The notes under the pieces are model-generated. The model made no database searches, was not told where the DNA came from, and saw only the letters and a program-made list of their open reading frames with translations. Below, piece after piece: positions 1-9,212 of a stretch of DNA of 64,000 nucleotides. Within the stretch, counting starts at the first letter, position 1, and every line of letters starts with the position of its first letter. The translations under genes were made by a program, and so were the position numbers. This stretch comes from Bremerella volcania (GTDB taxonomy: Bacteria; Planctomycetota; Planctomycetia; Pirellulales; Pirellulaceae), in NCBI RefSeq assembly GCF_007748115.1, contig NZ_CP036289.1, forward strand, positions 3,782,001 to 3,846,000, in the 5' to 3' direction.

Positions 1-108
1 CGGACAACGTGAGAGGTGCGTTTTCATGACGCACATCACATCGTCGGGCAAATTACCTTCGAGGTAATCACCCATGAATTCGTATAGTTCCTTGCAGGTC
101 AGTTTCAT
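1..108 (-). CDS. Anti-sigma factor, zinc-finger N terminus (partial)
   Basis: Only the first 36 codons lie in the window; the gene runs off its left edge. The translation begins MKLTCKELYEFMGDYLEG and reaches H31-x3-C35, with an early Cys5. This is the layout of the zf-HC2/ZAS zinc-binding domain, in which a Cys near the start and an H-x3-C-x2-C cluster hold zinc and clamp the partner sigma factor. The start lies 2 bases after the stop of the ECF sigma gene on the same strand, so the two are almost certainly co-transcribed. By family knowledge this product holds that sigma factor inactive, probably at the membrane. The second half of the zinc site and any transmembrane part are outside the window. 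Confidence 0.75.
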   Translation of the reverse strand, partial: MKLTCKELYEFMGDYLEGNLPDDVMCVMKTHLSRCP

Positions 109-110
109 CG

Positions 111-731
111 TTAGTATCCGCCATTCATGTGCGGATCCAACAGAGTTTTTAGTGCTTGCCGGGCACGATGCAGCCGCGTCTTGACGGCTGAAACACTCAT
201 GTCGAGTCGGGCCGCGGTTTCCTCGGTACTTAATTGTTCGATGTCACGAAGCAGCAAAACGGTTCGATAACTTTCCGGCAATTCTTCAATTTTTTGGCGA
301 ACCAAGTCCCGTGTCTCGCGACTTTGGACAGCCGTGTCAAAGGTAATCGCCCACGAAGGTTCCGCCCGATCGCGATGCCCGTCGGAAACGAAGTGAGGGA
401 GCAAATCCTCGACCGGCTTTTCGGGTTTCCGCTTCTTGGTGCGCAGCTTCATCAGGCACGCGTTGACCACAATTCGATGCAGCCAGGTGGAAAGCTTCGC
501 GTTTCCCTCGAAGTTTTCGATTGCCTTAAACGCGGACAGAAACGCATCTTGCACCGCGTCCTGGGCATCCTGGTCTTGTCCCAGGAAACGTTTCGCTACC
601 ACCAGCATACGACCGCTATACGCACGAACCAAGTATTCGTACGCGTCGTCCTCTTGCCGCTGAAGAGCTTCGATAAGCTCTTCTTCGGATTTCCAAGCGC
701 TCGTCGGCAGTTCTGATCCGGTGCTGTCCAT
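111..731 (-). CDS. RNA polymerase ECF sigma factor
   Basis: A 206-residue sigma-70 family protein with region 2 at about residues 30-100 (DAQDAVQDAF and STWLHRIVVN blocks) and region 4 at about 145-195 (ELPESYRTVLLLRD, then an SVSAVKTRLHRARQ helix-turn-helix). There is no region 1 or 3, as expected for an extracytoplasmic-function sigma. A TTG three codons upstream (740) is also open, but the ATG at 731 is the more natural start. It is followed 2 bases later by a zinc-finger anti-sigma gene, the usual sigma/anti-sigma pair. It would direct RNA polymerase to a small regulon, probably including its own promoter, after an envelope or stress signal. The regulon cannot be read from the window. Confidence 0.92.
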   Translation of the reverse strand: MDSTGSELPTSAWKSEEELIEALQRQEDDAYEYLVRAYSGRMLVVAKRFLGQDQDAQDAVQDAFLSAFKAIENFEGNAKLSTWLHRIVVNACLMKLRTKKRKPEKPVEDLLPHFVSDGHRDRAEPSWAITFDTAVQSRETRDLVRQKIEELPESYRTVLLLRDIEQLSTEETAARLDMSVSAVKTRLHRARQALKTLLDPHMNGGY

Positions 732-836
732 AATCGCCAAAAATAACAGATGCCATCTTGGTCGTCTACATTCCCATATTGTGGCTTATTCCGCGCAACT
801 TACGAGACACCTTGACACCGACAATGGGATTAGGAC

Positions 837-2366
837 TTGAATTCTTCGCCTGTGGATGCCAGAGTAAAACCACTGGTCGGACACGGCAATTTGAGATTTT
901 TTCTCGCTAACTTAGGGATACGGCCACTCGTGCGATTTTTCTCCGTAACGCTCGCCATCCTTTTCCTGGGAATCGGAAACTACTGGCTTTGCCCAGCACT
1001 GTTGGCGGAGAACCTCCACTTTTCGATCGGCAGCGCCGAGATCACGCCGGACGTTCAAGCCCCGCAAGCGGTCTGGATGGCTGGCTATTATCCTGGACGG
1101 GCCGCCACAAGCGTTCACGATCCCCTCTTTGCTCGCGGCATGCTTCTTTCAGACGGGCAAACCAAGATTGCCCTTGTCAGTTTGGACCTGATCGGCTGGT
1201 CTTACCCATCCACGATCGCCATTCGAGAGCAACTGCCCGAAATCGATTTCGTGGTCATCTGTAGCACGCACAATCATGAAGGGCCAGATACGATCGGCAT
1301 CTGGGGCGAGTCGTTCATCAAACGGGGTGTCGACGAACAGTACAACCAGCACGTCGAGAAAACGATCGTGCACCTGGTCAAACGACTCGATCAATCTCAG
1401 CAACCCGTCACCGTTGAATTCGCCACGATCGATCGACCTGACCTGGTTCATGATACACGTCAACCCATCGTTATCGACCCAACCATTCGTGTCCTGCGTT
1501 TCCGTTCCCAAATGGATGGATCGACGTTGGGACTATTGGTCCAAGGGACGACACACCCCGAATCGCTGGGAGCACGAAACACGGCCATCACCGCCGATTT
1601 TCCCTGCTACACCCAAAAACGCCTGAAGCAACACTTCGATTGCCCAACGGTTTACGTCAGCGGGGCGATCGGCGGGCTCATGACGCCGCCAGCCGCTGGC
1701 ATTGTCAATGACAAAGGCTGGCCAGTTCGCTTGACGACGTTTGCGTATGCCGAAGCCTACGGCAACGAGGTCGCGGATGCGGTGGCCGAGGCACTGGAGA
1801 AAGGTCAGCCTGTCGATCTCACCCCATTTCGCATCCTCCGCAAGGAAATTGCCATTCCGATCGACAATCCCCTTTATCGCCTGGCTCGATCGTTGAATGT
1901 CATTCGCCGCGTCAGCTACGAGTGGACCGGTCAGCCGGAAAGTTGGGGCAAGCGCGTCACGCGGGAATTTCGTCCTGACCGAGCGGCTGCCATTACCGAG
2001 GTGAGCTTACTTCAATTAGGAGACGTCAAACTTCTCGGAATCCCCGGCGAACTCTACCCTGAACTCGTCTTTGGCAAGATCCCCAACCCCGCGGACGCGA
2101 ACGTTGACTTTCCCGAGGCACCACCCGAACCCCACATCACCCGATTCATCGGGGACGAACCCTATCTGCTACTAGGTCTGGCCAACGACGAAATTGGCTA
2201 CATCATTCCTAAGAGACAATGGGACCGAGAGGCACCCTACGCATTCGGCCGAGGGGCGCCGCAGTATGGCGAGATCAATAGCTGCAGCCATGAGGTGGGT
2301 CCCATCATCATGGACACCTTCGCCGAACTATGCCAGCGAGCCCAATCGCCCACTGGCGAGCCATGA
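837..2366 (+). CDS. Secreted ceramidase-like hydrolase (neutral/alkaline non-lysosomal ceramidase N-terminal domain)
   Basis: A 509-residue protein that looks like the catalytic N-terminal domain of neutral/alkaline ceramidases: an early GSAEITPDV block, the metal-site-like STHNHEGPD segment at about residue 143, and a later GIPGELYPEL block. These enzymes are zinc amidases that release fatty acid from ceramides. The planctomycete form lacks most of the C-terminal immunoglobulin-like domain, so the substrate is uncertain. A hydrophobic segment at about residues 36-56 suggests export or membrane anchoring. The start is a TTG, with an in-frame GTG at 852 as an alternative; neither has a strong ribosome binding site. 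It converges on the TadD-like gene with 4 bases between stops. Confidence 0.72.
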   Translation: MNSSPVDARVKPLVGHGNLRFFLANLGIRPLVRFFSVTLAILFLGIGNYWLCPALLAENLHFSIGSAEITPDVQAPQAVWMAGYYPGRAATSVHDPLFARGMLLSDGQTKIALVSLDLIGWSYPSTIAIREQLPEIDFVVICSTHNHEGPDTIGIWGESFIKRGVDEQYNQHVEKTIVHLVKRLDQSQQPVTVEFATIDRPDLVHDTRQPIVIDPTIRVLRFRSQMDGSTLGLLVQGTTHPESLGARNTAITADFPCYTQKRLKQHFDCPTVYVSGAIGGLMTPPAAGIVNDKGWPVRLTTFAYAEAYGNEVADAVAEALEKGQPVDLTPFRILRKEIAIPIDNPLYRLARSLNVIRRVSYEWTGQPESWGKRVTREFRPDRAAAITEVSLLQLGDVKLLGIPGELYPELVFGKIPNPADANVDFPEAPPEPHITRFIGDEPYLLLGLANDEIGYIIPKRQWDREAPYAFGRGAPQYGEINSCSHEVGPIIMDTFAELCQRAQSPTGEP

Positions 2367-2370
2367 CCGA

Positions 2371-3426
2371 TTAGCGAACCGGTGGAAGAAGACGCGGCGG
2401 CTCCGATTCCGGAGCGGGTGGAATCTTCGACGATTGCGATGGGACCACAACCGGGGAAGACTTTGTCTGACGAGGTTGATCGCTAATGAACATGGTGTTC
2501 GTTTTGGGCATCGGAGCGGTGCGTGGGTCTTGCCCGGCGATCTGCTTGCCTTGAATCCGTTGCAGCATGTCGGCGGCCTGCGTCAGATTGGCGTCCTGTT
2601 GCAAAGCGGCCTCGAAGTTGGCGACGGCACCATCATGGTCTCCCTTGCGATACAGCAAGAAGCCCAGGTTGAAGTGTCCCTTGGCTTTGCCGTGGGCATA
2701 AACAAGCTGCGAAAGGGCTTCGTCCGGCCGACCGGCATCAACCAGAACCATGGCCAGGTTGTTGCGATATCGCGGATCTTCTGGGGCACCCAGCGTAGCT
2801 TGATGGAACTTGGCCATCGCCTCGCCCTTGCGGCCCATACGCGCCAGGCACAATCCCATGTCGTTGCAAATCGTCGGATCTTTCGGGTGATCCTTGTCGG
2901 CCATCTGGTAGATCACCAACGACTCGTCCAGACGCTGCGTGCGATGCAGCAGACGAGCGTAGCTGATCTGGGCCAGGCGGCTTTTGGGGAATTTCTCCAG
3001 GCACGACTTGTATTGACGTTCCGCACCTTCGAAGTTGCCGCTGTTTTCCATCATCCGAGCAGCGCTCAGGTAGACATTGGCGTTGATCTCGTCCGGCATG
3101 CTCGACAGGCTGATCGGGTCATTTTCGACCTGAGGCTGTCGCGGTTCGGATGTGAAGAAGCCAGAGATCGAGTCACCAGCCTTCTTGAAAGCTGAGCTGA
3201 TCGAACCCGAGCCGTCTGATTCGCCGGAACCCGTGAACTGGATCAATCGAAACGAGCTGCCTTCGTTGCTATCGGTAGCGATCGGCTTGTCTTGACGGAT
3301 CGGTTTTGGACGATCCGCTCCAAGCCCGAAAGAAGGTGCGAGAAACAGACCCTGTAGTGCCAGGCCTGTGCAGATCAGGTCGCGTCCGCAGTTGGTCCAG
3401 ACGCTTATTGCGATTTTCTTTTGCAT
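2371..3426 (-). CDS. TadD-like tetratricopeptide repeat protein
   Basis: A 351-residue exported protein with a hydrophobic signal near its N terminus, then five or six consecutive TPR units at about residues 125-300 (for example GNFEGAERQYKSCLEKFP, DPTICNDMGLCLARMGRKGE and GHFNLGFLLYRKGDHDGAV), and a proline-rich C terminus. In Tad pilus loci TadD is a TPR protein, usually a lipoprotein, needed for pilus assembly. Its place at the end of this Tad cluster on the same strand argues for that role. I start it at the ATG at 3426, which has AGGG about 6 bases upstream; an in-frame ATG at 3468 lacks a site and would put a non-signal extension before the hydrophobic core. It is preceded by a leader with two hairpins. 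Confidence 0.75.
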   Translation of the reverse strand: MQKKIAISVWTNCGRDLICTGLALQGLFLAPSFGLGADRPKPIRQDKPIATDSNEGSSFRLIQFTGSGESDGSGSISSAFKKAGDSISGFFTSEPRQPQVENDPISLSSMPDEINANVYLSAARMMENSGNFEGAERQYKSCLEKFPKSRLAQISYARLLHRTQRLDESLVIYQMADKDHPKDPTICNDMGLCLARMGRKGEAMAKFHQATLGAPEDPRYRNNLAMVLVDAGRPDEALSQLVYAHGKAKGHFNLGFLLYRKGDHDGAVANFEAALQQDANLTQAADMLQRIQGKQIAGQDPRTAPMPKTNTMFISDQPRQTKSSPVVVPSQSSKIPPAPESEPPRLLPPVR

Positions 3427-3486
3427 CGATCCCTTGCAGGGCCCAATTGGGCCTATGCCTCCATGCACTGAGTTGGGTCGGCCGCA

Positions 3487-3536
3487 GGCACCCCGCTAGC
3501 AAATGGGTGCCCACAATGAATAGTCTCCATTCATTG
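3487..3536 (-). promoter_or_regulatory. Two hairpins in the leader of the TPR gene
   Basis: Two adjacent inverted repeats lie between the 176-residue secreted protein gene and the TPR gene. The first is GGCACCC (3487-3493) pairing with GGGTGCC (3505-3511). The second is CAATGAAT (3514-3521) pairing with ATTCATTG (3529-3536). Neither has a T-run on the minus strand, so they look like a structured leader or processing site rather than a terminator. Confidence 0.4.
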
Positions 3537-3625
3537 CATCGGCATTTTGCCCTGGCTTCTCAAGCAATTTGCGCAAACCACGAGCGCAGTGCTTCCGCGG
3601 TCTCTGAGATGACGGTCGTTTCAGC

Positions 3626-4156
3626 TTACTGCTCGGCGAATGCTGGCAGGCGAGGTGCGGGGATCGAGGAGCGTTCGCGACGCCAGATATCGTCGATATA
3701 GTCGGCAGCACGGCCGGTTGGTTGATCAGGGCTCACGTAGATGGCCACGGCTTCTGGATTGCCCAGCATTTCAGCCAAACCAGCTTTGACAGCAGTGATT
3801 CGAGCTTCCGTTTCCTGCCTGGTAAATCCCTGCATTACGAAAATATCGCGGCGACCTTCGACGTTGGTCAGGATCGAACGAATCTTCATCATGCCAGCAC
3901 GGGTGAGTTCGCCGCTCTCTTGATCAAAGTAATGATCGCTGAGTGTATTCTGCAGGCGAATGCCGGTGGCCGTCATTTGGGCGTAGTAGTTGTTGACCGA
4001 AGCGCGGTCTTGTTCCACAAAGGGAGATGGCCAGCATTTGTTGCGGGCATAATCCAAGTGGGCGCGATCCCAAAACTCGTTCCATCCCGCCTGACTGACG
4101 GAGCAGAACAGCAAGGTTGCCATAATGGATTGGGTAAAGAGGGTGCCGATCTTCAT
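3626..4156 (-). CDS. Small secreted protein of the Tad locus, unknown function
   Basis: A 176-residue protein beginning MKIGTLFTQSIMATLLFCS, a signal peptide ending near SQA-GW, so the mature protein is periplasmic or surface-located. The rest is helical and charged, with a conserved-looking tryptophan- and aromatic-rich start (GWNEFWDRAHLDYARNKCW). I recognise no catalytic motif. A longer reading frame to 4237 adds an arginine/proline-rich stretch in front of the signal peptide and is unlikely. It sits between tadC and the TadD-like gene on the same strand, so a pilus-related role is inferred from context only. Confidence 0.65.
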   Translation of the reverse strand: MKIGTLFTQSIMATLLFCSVSQAGWNEFWDRAHLDYARNKCWPSPFVEQDRASVNNYYAQMTATGIRLQNTLSDHYFDQESGELTRAGMMKIRSILTNVEGRRDIFVMQGFTRQETEARITAVKAGLAEMLGNPEAVAIYVSPDQPTGRAADYIDDIWRRERSSIPAPRLPAFAEQ

Positions 4157-4315
4157 GCGTGGCCGCCTTCCGTGGTGTCTCGGGGGTCGTTGCGCCCCTG
4201 CTGACCGAGGGCGCAATGGTTCATTCAGTGAAACCATCGGCCATCAGACGGCCAAGCCAACACAACGGAAGGCCTGGCCCGTACGACGCGTAGAATCGTT
4301 AAACTCTACTCAGGC

Positions 4316-5287
4316 CTACGAGTTGGCCGCCATCATTGGTAGCATCTCGCGAATCACCGTGATCGCGGCTGGTCCGACGAGCACGACGAAGATGCCAGGG
4401 AAGATGAAGAACACCAGTGGAAAGATCATCTTCACGGCTGTCTTGGCGGCCTTTTCTTCGGCGATCTGGCGGCGACGGGTTCGCATGGCATCACTCTGCA
4501 CGCGTAGTGCCTGGGCGATACTCGAACCAAACTTGTCGGCCTGAATCAGGATCGCGGCGAGCGAGCGAAGGTCTTCCACGCCGGTTCTTTGACCGAGTTC
4601 ATGCAAAACATCGACGCGAGCGCGGCCCATCTGCAACTGGAAGTTGCACATGCCGAACTCTTCGGCGATCACGCGGTAGGTCTTTTTCATTTCCTCGGCA
4701 ACGCGACGCATGGCTTGATCGAGACCAAGACCAGCCTCAACACAAACGACCATCAAGTCGAGTGCGTCAGGTAGACCACGGAAGATCTGTTCCTTGCGGG
4801 TTTTGCCCAGATACCACAAACCGAGTTCTGGAAGATAGAAGAAGAAGCCAAGCACAAGGGCGGCCTTCAAAATGCCGAACAGCGAAAAGTCGCCCAGCAC
4901 GAAGAACGTACCACCACCCAAGACCAGGCCGGCGATCAATCCGGCAAACTTCAAACCCAAAAAGGTCGTCGGTGCACCCTCGCTGCGAAAACCAGCGTGC
5001 GAGAGCTTGTCCTTCAGTTTCAGGGCGTCTTTCTGGTTGGTTGGCTGCAGCGGCCTGGCCAGCGAAGGGGTGGCCTTCTCCAGCACTTTGCCCAGCGCGT
5101 TTCCTTTGGAACTCTTTTCGCCATTGCGTCCGCCGCGCTGGTAGGGGTCTTTCAACCCGTCCAGTCGGTCTTCGGCACGGCTTTTGTCCTTCATCAACAT
5201 GTCCGCGAGGAAATAGATCCCTGCCGCGAACAAGCCGAATACGCTTACCGCAATGATCAGAACGCCATTAGCACCGGAATCAAACAT
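4316..5287 (-). CDS. tadC: Tad pilus inner-membrane platform protein TadC
   Basis: A 323-residue membrane protein with the type II secretion F domain. It has a short N-terminal hydrophobic helix, two transmembrane segments near the middle (FAGLIAGLVLGGGTFFVLGD and the following LFGILKAALVLGFFFYLPEL region), the typical GLPDALDLMVVCVEAGLGLD block at about residue 175, and C-terminal hydrophobic helices around FPLVFFIFPGIFVVL. TadC and TadB form the inner-membrane platform on which the ATPase acts to push pilin subunits into the fibre. It starts 7 bases after the tadB stop, so the two are translated from one message. Confidence 0.9.
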   Translation of the reverse strand: MFDSGANGVLIIAVSVFGLFAAGIYFLADMLMKDKSRAEDRLDGLKDPYQRGGRNGEKSSKGNALGKVLEKATPSLARPLQPTNQKDALKLKDKLSHAGFRSEGAPTTFLGLKFAGLIAGLVLGGGTFFVLGDFSLFGILKAALVLGFFFYLPELGLWYLGKTRKEQIFRGLPDALDLMVVCVEAGLGLDQAMRRVAEEMKKTYRVIAEEFGMCNFQLQMGRARVDVLHELGQRTGVEDLRSLAAILIQADKFGSSIAQALRVQSDAMRTRRRQIAEEKAAKTAVKMIFPLVFFIFPGIFVVLVGPAAITVIREMLPMMAANS

Positions 5288-5294
5288 GGCTAGG

Positions 5295-6260
5295 TTACAC
5301 CTTGATATCGATAATCTTTTGAATCACCCAGGCACCAATCAATTGCATGACGATGGCACCGGCCAACATTTTTTGACCAAGGGGATCGGTAAACAGTGTC
5401 ATCACGTACGTTGGGTTGAGGTACCACATCACGGCGAACAGTGCCGGCGGCATACCCAACAAAACGATGCCGGAGATTCGACCTTCCCCGGTAAGGGCCT
5501 GAATTTGTCCAAACAATTCCATACGCTGACGAACGAGTCGACCGATCTTGTCGAGAATTTCCGCCAGGTCACCACCCGTCTGACGCTGCAGGATCACGGC
5601 CGTTCCGAAGAACTTGAGGTCGAGGTTCGGAACGCGTTCGGTCATGTCGACGATGGCTTCTTCCAACGGCACGCCCAGGTTTTGCGATTCGAACACCTTG
5701 CGGAATTCGCCGCCGATCGGGTCGAGCATTTCTTCGCTCACCAGGTGAAAACCCGCACCCAAGCTATGCCCGGCTCGCAAAGCACGAGCGATCAGTTCCA
5801 AGGCATCCGGCAGTTGGTTACCGAACTTGGCCAGACGCTTGCCTCGCTTGAACCACACGTAGCCCAAGGGGCCGACGCCCAGAATGATTGCCAGCAGCGG
5901 GCTGATGTAGAACGGCAAGCCCAACAGGAACGGGACCACGGCCCCAGCACCCGCCAACCCTGCGGTCAGCATGATGAAGTTGGAGACGGAGGTTTCCATG
6001 GCGGCCTGGTCCAGGAACAATCGAAGATTGAAGTGTCGCGAAATGAATTCTTCCAGGGCGCCATCGTTGCCGTCGGAGAGCCGGGTGATGCCTCCCCCTT
6101 GCTGCTCTCCTTTGCCGCCTTCGGCTTTGCCCTTGCCGGTCAGAATCTCGAGACGACTCTCGATCTCAGGGTTGGCTTCCCCTCGAAACAGAATCGCTAC
6201 CGCGCCGACCAGGGTGGCCACACCAACGAAAACCGTAATGAGTACTATTAGCGTCAACAT
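5295..6260 (-). CDS. tadB: Tad pilus inner-membrane platform protein TadB
   Basis: A 321-residue type II secretion F-domain protein, paralogous to its neighbour TadC. It has an N-terminal transmembrane helix, a central hydrophobic pair (AGLAGAGAVVPFLLGLPFYI), the F-domain signature QLPDALELIARALRAGHSLG at about residue 148, a QRQTGGDLAEILDKIG segment and two C-terminal helices. By family knowledge it forms the inner-membrane assembly platform with TadC. It lies directly downstream of the cpaF ATPase gene (26-base gap) and directly upstream of tadC. Confidence 0.9.
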   Translation of the reverse strand: MLTLIVLITVFVGVATLVGAVAILFRGEANPEIESRLEILTGKGKAEGGKGEQQGGGITRLSDGNDGALEEFISRHFNLRLFLDQAAMETSVSNFIMLTAGLAGAGAVVPFLLGLPFYISPLLAIILGVGPLGYVWFKRGKRLAKFGNQLPDALELIARALRAGHSLGAGFHLVSEEMLDPIGGEFRKVFESQNLGVPLEEAIVDMTERVPNLDLKFFGTAVILQRQTGGDLAEILDKIGRLVRQRMELFGQIQALTGEGRISGIVLLGMPPALFAVMWYLNPTYVMTLFTDPLGQKMLAGAIVMQLIGAWVIQKIIDIKV

Positions 6261-6286
6261 GATCGCTTCTCTAATCAGTAACTGGG

Positions 6287-7606
6287 TTAGTCTTCAAGCA
6301 TCATACGTTCACGGAAGGCACTGGCCGGCAAGCGAACGCCGGCCGATTCAAGACGTTCCATGAAGTTGGGGCGAACGCCGGTCGAGATGAAGCGGCCACG
6401 TGCGCGGCCCGTTTCATCAATTCCGGATTGCTCGTAACGATAAATGTCTTGCATGACGACCGTTTCCTGCTCCATCCCGATCACTTCGGTGATGTGGGTC
6501 ACGCGTCGCGGACCACCTTGCAGACGGTTGGCCTGAATGATCAAGTCGACGGCGCTGGCGATCTGCTGTCGCATCGCTTTGACCGGCAATTCAAAGCCGG
6601 ACATCGAAATGAGCGTTTCGATACGGGCGATCGCGTCACGCGGCGTATTGGAGTGAATCGTGGTCATCGAACCTTCGTGACCCGTGTTCATGGCCTGTAG
6701 CATGTCGAGCGTTTCGGCACCACGACACTCACCGATGATGATTCGTTCAGGACGCATACGCAGGGCGTTTTTCACCAGGTCGGTCGCGGTGACGCCACCC
6801 TTCCCTTCGACGTTTGGCGGGCGTGTTTCCAGCCGCACGACGTGTTCCTGTTGCAGCTGAAGTTCCGCCGCGTCTTCGATCGTCACGATACGTTCGGCGC
6901 CGCTAATGAAGCTCGACAGCGTATTCAAAAGCGTCGTCTTACCAGAACCGGTACCCCCGGAGATGATGATGTTCAAACGAGCCTTGATGGCCCCTTCCAG
7001 CAGCATCACCATTTCTGGCGTGAACGCTTTGTAGTTCAAAAGGTCTTCCAACTTCAGCGGGTTGGAACCGAACCGACGAATGGAAACCGCCGCTCCATCA
7101 AGGGCAAGCGGCGGAATGATTGCGTTAAAACGCGACCCGTCGGGGAGACGCGCGTCGACCATCGGGCAGGTTTCGTCGACGCGCCGACCTACCTTCGATA
7201 CGATGCGGTCAATAATTTGCAGGAGGTGTTCGTTGTCGCGAAACTTGACGCTGCTCAATTCGAGCTTGCCACCCTTTTCGCAGTAGATCTGGTGCGGACC
7301 GTTGATCAGAATATCGCTGATCCCGTGATCCTTCAGCAGCAACTCCAGCGGACCAAGGCCGAACGTTTCGTCCAGAACTTCTTCAATCAGACGTTCCCGT
7401 TCGGTGCGATTGAGCAGAGTCTCTTCCGTATCGCACAGGTGTTCGACCACCAGGCGAATCTCTCGCCGCAGAACTTCCCCTTCCAACTCGCCGATCTTCG
7501 AAAGGTCGAGCTTGTCCACAAGCTTCCCGTGGATTTTACGCTTGAGGTTTTCGAATTCCGCTTGTTTCGAGTTCGATGCTTTAGGATCCGTTGCCGCTGA
7601 TCGCAT
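6287..7606 (-). CDS. cpaF: Tad pilus assembly ATPase CpaF/TadA
   Basis: A 439-residue secretion ATPase of the CpaF/VirB11 type. The Walker A motif GGTGSGKT is at about residues 215-222, followed by the Asp box ([11 protein letters not shown]), the Walker B-like [14 protein letters not shown] and the His box region ([17 protein letters not shown]). The N-terminal domain carries the usual [21 protein letters not shown] block. It hydrolyses ATP in the cytoplasm as a hexamer to drive Flp pilus extension through TadB/TadC. An untranslated stretch of about 315 bases separates it from cpaE upstream, while tadB follows closely, so cpaF may head its own translational unit. Confidence 0.95.
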   Translation of the reverse strand: MRSAATDPKASNSKQAEFENLKRKIHGKLVDKLDLSKIGELEGEVLRREIRLVVEHLCDTEETLLNRTERERLIEEVLDETFGLGPLELLLKDHGISDILINGPHQIYCEKGGKLELSSVKFRDNEHLLQIIDRIVSKVGRRVDETCPMVDARLPDGSRFNAIIPPLALDGAAVSIRRFGSNPLKLEDLLNYKAFTPEMVMLLEGAIKARLNIIISGGTGSGKTTLLNTLSSFISGAERIVTIEDAAELQLQQEHVVRLETRPPNVEGKGGVTATDLVKNALRMRPERIIIGECRGAETLDMLQAMNTGHEGSMTTIHSNTPRDAIARIETLISMSGFELPVKAMRQQIASAVDLIIQANRLQGGPRRVTHITEVIGMEQETVVMQDIYRYEQSGIDETGRARGRFISTGVRPNFMERLESAGVRLPASAFRERMMLED

Positions 7607-7921
7607 GATCCGATTCCTTCGTCTTCTGAAATGCTGCCAAGGACTCTCTTACCGCTGTGACACTTCTCGCTTTGAAGTAGCCAGTCGACAGGATTGATCG
7701 AGACAACCGCTTCGTTGCAAATCGTCGATCATTGGACGGAGCTACCCTAGGAGACAGGGGCCGCGCTAAGCGAACGCCAGGCTACGGTCCCTGAAAACAT
7801 AGCTCACGTAAAGTTGCGCGAGAGGCAGGAACTTACGAAATTGGCAAACCGCACGGGATGTGCGGTCGCTATAACCTTCGCGGATTGCAAGAGATAATCC
7901 ACGCGTGTTGATGCAGCGATA
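7607..7921 (-). other. 315-base intergenic stretch between cpaE and cpaF
   Basis: No credible reading frame is seen; one short open frame here lacks any recognisable protein. The stretch contains one perfect hairpin, ACCGCAC (7848-7854) with GTGCGGT (7860-7866), loop GGGAT. On the minus strand it is followed by only three Ts, so it would be a weak attenuator at most. The length suggests that cpaF could have its own promoter or leader, but no convincing -35/-10 pair was found. Confidence 0.35.
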
Positions 7922-9169
7922 TTATTCAGCTGCCTGGGCTTCCGATTCTTCCGGCTTTGCGGCCTTTTCCCCCTTCGAAGAGAGGAAGCCGAACCATCGA
8001 CCAATTCCCGATTTTCCACCGGCGTTTTTCTTCGTGCCATCGCCGGAAAGCGATTCAGCCAAACCAATCAGGGCCTGGGTGATCCCCGCCCGCGGAGCCT
8101 GCTCGATCAATGGCACCCCGTTGTTGCGAACTTCGACCATCACACGGTACTCGTTGGGAATCTGCCAGTAGATCTCGCTACCGATCGTTTCCTGGGCCTT
8201 CTTCAGGCTGATCTCGCCATTATCCAAACCGACACGGTTGACGATGACTTTGGTCTTTTCCTTCATCCCGTCGATCTCGCTGAAGCTCATCATCAGACGA
8301 ACCACGTTCCGCAGGCACGGCAGGTCCAGTTGAATGGTCATCAGGTTGATGTTCGCTTCCTGCATCGCCACGATATCGAGCGAAGAGTACGACTTCGACG
8401 TATCGATGATCAGATGGGTGAAGGTCGCTTTCATCAGACCGATAACTCGCGACAAGTCATCGGGGCTGATCGGAGCTTCTTCTTGCAATTGTACCGGGCG
8501 CGGCAACAGGTAAAGCCCGCTGCTATGACGGGTCAGCGAACGCTTCAGCAAGTTGAAGTCGAGTCGCTTGATGTTTTGTGCTACGTCCAGCAGCGTGTAA
8601 TCGGGAATGGTGTCGAGGAACACATCGCTATCCCCCAGGGCCAGATCGAGGTCGATCAGGGCGACGTTGTTACCTTCTTGAGCGGCAAGGATACAGCCCA
8701 GGTTGACGGCCATGCTCGTCGAGCCGACGCCACCGGTCGCACCACATACGGTGATGACCTTGCAGCCGCGAGTCTTGGATTCACCTTTACCGAAGCGGTG
8801 GTGCCCAATGCGTTCCAGGGCGCTCACCAGATCTTCGATATCCAGCGGCTGCGTGAGAAACTCTTTCGCGCCGGCACGCATCGCTTTGAGAATCAGCTGG
8901 CCGTCGCTGGAACCGCTGATGACCAGGATGCTGCATTCAGGCGTATTCTCGTGCACTTCACGAATCAAACGAATGGCTTTCTCAGGATCGGAGTCGATCG
9001 CAACGATACCGATATCGGGATTCGTCTGGCCGACAACGTCGGCGAAGAATTCGTAGCGCGAGCACTCGGCTTCCAGCCATACAATGTCCATGCCGAGAAG
9101 TGTCGATTTTAACGATTCTCGCGATGAGTCCTTCGGATCGACTAGGGCGACTCGTAATACATTGCTCAT
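7922..9169 (-). CDS. cpaE: Tad pilus localisation protein CpaE/TadZ
   Basis: A 415-residue two-domain protein. Residues about 1-120 form a receiver-like domain (VLRVALVDPKDSSRESLKS, later ILVISGSSDGQLILKAMRAG). Residues about 135-380 form a MinD/ParA-type ATPase with a deviant Walker A, CGATGGVGSTS, at about 141-151, followed by VALIDLDLALGDSDVF. CpaE/TadZ proteins place the pilus machine at the pole. The first Lys of a standard ParA Walker A is absent, as is common in this family. I start it at the ATG at 9169; a GTG at 9181 is in frame and closer to an AGGAAA site. A perfect hairpin with a T-run separates it from the secretin gene upstream. Confidence 0.9.
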   Translation of the reverse strand: MSNVLRVALVDPKDSSRESLKSTLLGMDIVWLEAECSRYEFFADVVGQTNPDIGIVAIDSDPEKAIRLIREVHENTPECSILVISGSSDGQLILKAMRAGAKEFLTQPLDIEDLVSALERIGHHRFGKGESKTRGCKVITVCGATGGVGSTSMAVNLGCILAAQEGNNVALIDLDLALGDSDVFLDTIPDYTLLDVAQNIKRLDFNLLKRSLTRHSSGLYLLPRPVQLQEEAPISPDDLSRVIGLMKATFTHLIIDTSKSYSSLDIVAMQEANINLMTIQLDLPCLRNVVRLMMSFSEIDGMKEKTKVIVNRVGLDNGEISLKKAQETIGSEIYWQIPNEYRVMVEVRNNGVPLIEQAPRAGITQALIGLAESLSGDGTKKNAGGKSGIGRWFGFLSSKGEKAAKPEESEAQAAE

Positions 9170-9212
9170 AGCGAAACGCACTTTCCTGACACGACACGAA
9201 ACAATACGAAAA

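Noticed and set aside
5253-6251. 332-codon plus-strand frame opposite tadB
   Set aside because: Shadow of tadB; His/Gln-rich translation with no recognisable fold or start signal.
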